DNA from: an uncultured Bacteroidales bacterium | GTDB lineage: Bacteria > Bacteroidota > Bacteroidia > Bacteroidales > UBA932 | Assembly: GCA_946530505.1 (NCBI GenBank) | Contig: CAMNAD010000060.1 | Span: 1-8,518 of the forward strand | Direction: 5' to 3' | Length of the DNA: 8,518 nucleotides | Part shown: piece after piece, positions 6,561-8,518 of the stretch | Layout of the letters: the number at the start of each line of letters is the position of its first letter | Position numbering within the stretch: the stretch's first letter is position 1 | Translations under genes and position numbers: made by a program | Notes under the pieces: model-generated | The model's input: only the letters and a program-made list of their open reading frames with translations | What the model was told of the DNA's origin: nothing | Databases searched by the model: none

Positions 6561-7901
6561 TTACAGTCTCCTTACGGCCTCCTTGAATTTCTCTCCGCGG
6601 TCCTCGTAGTTCTTGAAGAGGTCGAAACTGGCACAGCAGGGGCTGAGGAGCACTACGTCTCCTGCTTCTGCGAATTCTGCTGCCGCCTTCACTGCTTCTT
6701 CGGCGCTGAGTGTATCCTTTATCCTGTCGCTTCCTACGATTTCCTCGAAGGCTGCGTGAATCTTGCTGTTGTCCACGCCCATGCAGACTATGGCCTTGAC
6801 CTTGTCCTTTACGAGCTCGTCCAGAACGCTGTAGTCGTTGCCTTTGTCCTTTCCTCCAACTATCCATACGACCGGTTTGGTCTGGCACTCGAGCGCGTAC
6901 CATGCGGCATCCACGTTGGTGGCCTTTGAGTCGTTGATGTAGAGGACGCCTCCAACGCTCAGCACGGGTTCGAGCCTGTGCTCGACGGCCTTGAAGGTCT
7001 TGAGGCTGTTGCGTATTACTTCGTTGTCGATGCCGGCAGCCTTGGCTGCGAGCGCGGCGGCCATGGAGTTGTATATGTTGTGCCGCCCTCCGAGCGCGAG
7101 TTCCTTAAGGTATATCTCGCTCTCGCTCTGCTCGTAGCGTACCACTATCTTGTCGTCACGCAGGAATGCGCCCTGCTTGACCTCGGTTTTCTGCGTAAAG
7201 GGAAGCATCTTTGCCTGAAGCACGATTTTGTTGAGATGCTCGATGGTGATGGCGTCGTCGGAGTCGAAGATAAAACAATCCTCCGGGCGGAGGTTCTGCG
7301 TGATGCGGAATTTGGCGCGGATGTAGTTCTCGAAGTTGTAGTCGTAGCGGTCGAGGTGGTCCGGGGTAATATTGGTGATGATGGCTATGTCCGGACGGAA
7401 ATCGTAGCAGTTGTCCAGTTGGAAACTGCTGATCTCCAATACGTAATAGTCGTGCTTTTCCGTGGCGACCTGCATGGCGTAACTCTTGCCGATGTTTCCG
7501 CCGAGACCCACGTTCAGCCCTGCGTTCTGCAGGAGATAATATATAATGCTCGTAGTCGTAGTCTTGCCGTTGGAGCCGGTGATGCATACCTTCTTGGCGC
7601 TGTCATAGCGCGCAGCGAACTCTATCTCCGAGATGATATGCGTGCCCTGTTCGGTGAGTTTGCGGACCATGGGAGCGGTAGATGGGATGCCGGGACTCTT
7701 CACGACCTCGTCGGCGTTCAGAATCAGGGACTCGGTGTGCCCTCCCTGCTCGAAAGGTATGTCCCATTCGCGCAAGGTCTTGATGTATTCTTCCTTGATG
7801 CTGCCGTTGTCGGAAAGGAAAACGTCGAATCCCTTGACCTTTGCGAGCACTGCAGCTCCAACTCCGCTCTCGGCTCCGCCGAGAATAACCATTCTGTTCA
7901 T
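6561..7901 (-). CDS. murD: UDP-N-acetylmuramoyl-L-alanine--D-glutamate ligase MurD
   Basis: MurD is the cytoplasmic ATP-dependent ligase that adds D-glutamate to UDP-MurNAc-L-Ala. The 446-residue product has the expected three-domain Mur ligase layout. The N-terminal domain has LGGAESGVGAA (7-17) for the UDP-sugar. The central ATPase has P-loop GSNGKTTT (109-116), LEISSFQLD (155-163), NITPDHLDRY (177-186) and YIRAKFR (193-199), whose K197 aligns with the lysine that is carbamylated in MurD. The linker and C-terminal domain have GRHNIYNSMAA (272-282), VEHRLEP (306-312), YINDSKATN (321-329), IVGGKDKGNDY (347-357) and LSPCCASFDLFKNYEDRG (419-436). The ATG at 7901 gives MNRMVILGG, the standard N terminus; a second ATG three codons in is possible but less usual. 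It begins 10 nt after the mraY stop with an AT-rich leader and ends one base before ftsW; its last codons contain the ftsW Shine-Dalgarno-like site. Confidence 0.97.
   Translation of the reverse strand: MNRMVILGGAESGVGAAVLAKVKGFDVFLSDNGSIKEEYIKTLREWDIPFEQGGHTESLILNADEVVKSPGIPSTAPMVRKLTEQGTHIISEIEFAARYDSAKKVCITGSNGKTTTTSIIYYLLQNAGLNVGLGGNIGKSYAMQVATEKHDYYVLEISSFQLDNCYDFRPDIAIITNITPDHLDRYDYNFENYIRAKFRITQNLRPEDCFIFDSDDAITIEHLNKIVLQAKMLPFTQKTEVKQGAFLRDDKIVVRYEQSESEIYLKELALGGRHNIYNSMAAALAAKAAGIDNEVIRNSLKTFKAVEHRLEPVLSVGGVLYINDSKATNVDAAWYALECQTKPVVWIVGGKDKGNDYSVLDELVKDKVKAIVCMGVDNSKIHAAFEEIVGSDRIKDTLSAEEAVKAAAEFAEAGDVVLLSPCCASFDLFKNYEDRGEKFKEAVRRL
6568..6573 (-). promoter_or_regulatory. Shine-Dalgarno-like site for ftsW inside the end of murD
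   Basis: The minus strand reads AAGGAG, eight bases before the ftsW ATG, a strong match to the anti-Shine-Dalgarno core. It lies within the last codons of murD (GTA AGG AGA CTG TAA), where two AGG/AGA arginine codons build the site. Most other junctions in this cluster have AT-rich leaders with no such match. It supports the 6559 start and suggests re-initiation or coupled translation after the murD stop. Confidence 0.65.
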
Positions 7902-7911
7902 ATAGCGTATA

Positions 7912-8518
7912 TTATCTTATCTTCAACAATGCGAGTGTTCCTACTGCGAGGATGATCCCGATTATCCAGAATCGGGTGACAATGCGCGGTTCCGGCATGT
8001 CCTTTTTCTGGTAGTGGTGATGGAGGGGGGCCATGCGGAAGACGCGCCGCCCTTCTCCGTATTTGTGTTTGGTATACTTGAAATAATACTTCTGTATCAG
8101 CACGCTGAGGCTTTCCATGAAGAAAATGCCGCAGAGCAGGGGGAGTAGGAGTTCCTTGCGTATGAGTACGGCGCTTACCCCTATGATGCCACCGATGGTG
8201 AGGCTGCCTGTGTCACCCATGAATACCTGTGCGGGATAGGTGTTGTACCAGAGGAATCCTATCAAGGCACCTACGAGGGCCGACATGAAGATGGCGATTT
8301 CTCCCGTGCCGGGGATATACATAATGTTGAGGTATCCGGAATTCAATACGTTGCCGGAGAGGTAGGCGAGCAGGCCGATGACCACCGCTACAAGAGAGGA
8401 TGTGCCGGCAGAGAGGCCGTCAAGGCCGTCCGTAAGGTTCACGCCATTGGAGCAGGCGAGAATCACCACGATAATCATTATCATGTAGTAGCCCCAGGAG
8501 CAATACACTCCAAGCTGC
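7912..8518 (-). CDS. mraY: Phospho-MurNAc-pentapeptide transferase MraY, C-terminal part (5' end outside window)
   Basis: MraY is the integral membrane enzyme that transfers phospho-MurNAc-pentapeptide from UDP to undecaprenyl phosphate, giving lipid I. The 201 residues visible are the C-terminal half. They carry NLTDGLDGLSAG (27-38 of the visible part, with two of the conserved aspartates), FMGDTGSLTIGG (99-110, with the third active-site aspartate) and the APLHHHYQKKD loop (163-173), with several hydrophobic membrane segments between and after. YIPGTGEIAIF (67-77) and GFLWYNTYPAQ (87-97) are of the Bacteroidota type. The frame is open through the window edge, and the residues upstream of the apparent GTG at 8508 (QLG) continue it, so that GTG is an internal valine codon and not a start. 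It is the most upstream gene in the window; murD follows after 10 nt, so both are almost surely on one transcript. Confidence 0.97.
   Translation of the reverse strand, partial: QLGVYCSWGYYMIMIIVVILACSNGVNLTDGLDGLSAGTSSLVAVVIGLLAYLSGNVLNSGYLNIMYIPGTGEIAIFMSALVGALIGFLWYNTYPAQVFMGDTGSLTIGGIIGVSAVLIRKELLLPLLCGIFFMESLSVLIQKYYFKYTKHKYGEGRRVFRMAPLHHHYQKKDMPEPRIVTRFWIIGIILAVGTLALLKIR

Noticed and set aside
5405..6586. Open frame of 393 codons on the plus strand
   Set aside because: It lies fully antisense to ftsW, shows no recognisable domain or membrane pattern, and is a by-product of the codon bias of ftsW.
6978..7955. Open frame of 325 codons on the plus strand
   Set aside because: It is antisense to murD and spills into mraY. 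Its composition (many Val, Gly, Leu, Asp) mirrors the murD codons, and the real gene has all MurD motifs.
8506..8508. GTG as a start codon for a short mraY
   Set aside because: The frame continues to the window edge, and a protein starting here would lack the N-terminal half of MraY. It is an internal valine codon.
1..8518. Mobile element, CRISPR array, tRNA, rRNA, riboswitch or terminator
   Set aside because: The strand is continuously coding, with spacers of 12 nt or less. I saw no repeat array, inverted repeat followed by a T-run, transposase or phage gene.

Overview
The window is a tightly packed piece of a division and cell-wall (dcw) gene cluster, read entirely from the minus strand. 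In transcription order (high to low coordinate) it holds mraY (5' end outside the window), murD, ftsW, murG, murC, ftsQ, ftsA and ftsZ (3' end outside the window). Virtually every base is coding. The spacers are 1 to 12 nt, and two junctions overlap (ftsW/murG and murC/ftsQ).

The order mraY-murD-ftsW-murG-murC-ftsQ-ftsA-ftsZ, with no murB or ddl between murC and ftsQ, is the arrangement usual in Bacteroidota. Several protein details fit this: an FtsQ with almost no cytoplasmic tail, a MurC EADEFDRSFL motif, a MurG SRSGASS motif, a P-x-x-x-S-A type FtsW motif, and AT-rich leaders mostly lacking Shine-Dalgarno sequences. A Bacteroidales gut-type organism of moderate GC is my best guess. Family or genus cannot be fixed from this window.

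Region by region: 7912-8518 is MraY, which makes lipid I; 6561-7901 is MurD, which adds D-Glu; 5183-6559 is FtsW, the septal glycan polymerase; 4069-5205 is MurG, which makes lipid II; 2712-4067 is MurC, which adds L-Ala; 1945-2715 is FtsQ; 473-1933 is FtsA; 1-460 is the FtsZ N-terminal half. Together they make the lipid II precursor (MurC, MurD, MraY, MurG), polymerise it at the septum (FtsW), and assemble the Z ring and divisome that direct this (FtsZ, FtsA, FtsQ). The close spacing points to one polycistronic message with translational coupling. I see no internal promoter or terminator.

I found no new system, mobile element, RNA gene, CRISPR array or repeat. This is conserved core genome. 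The points worth a second look are motif-level: an altered QPSE motif in FtsW, an altered phosphate-2 motif in FtsA, a displaced membrane helix in FtsA, an acidic tail on FtsW, and two Shine-Dalgarno-like sites embedded in upstream genes.
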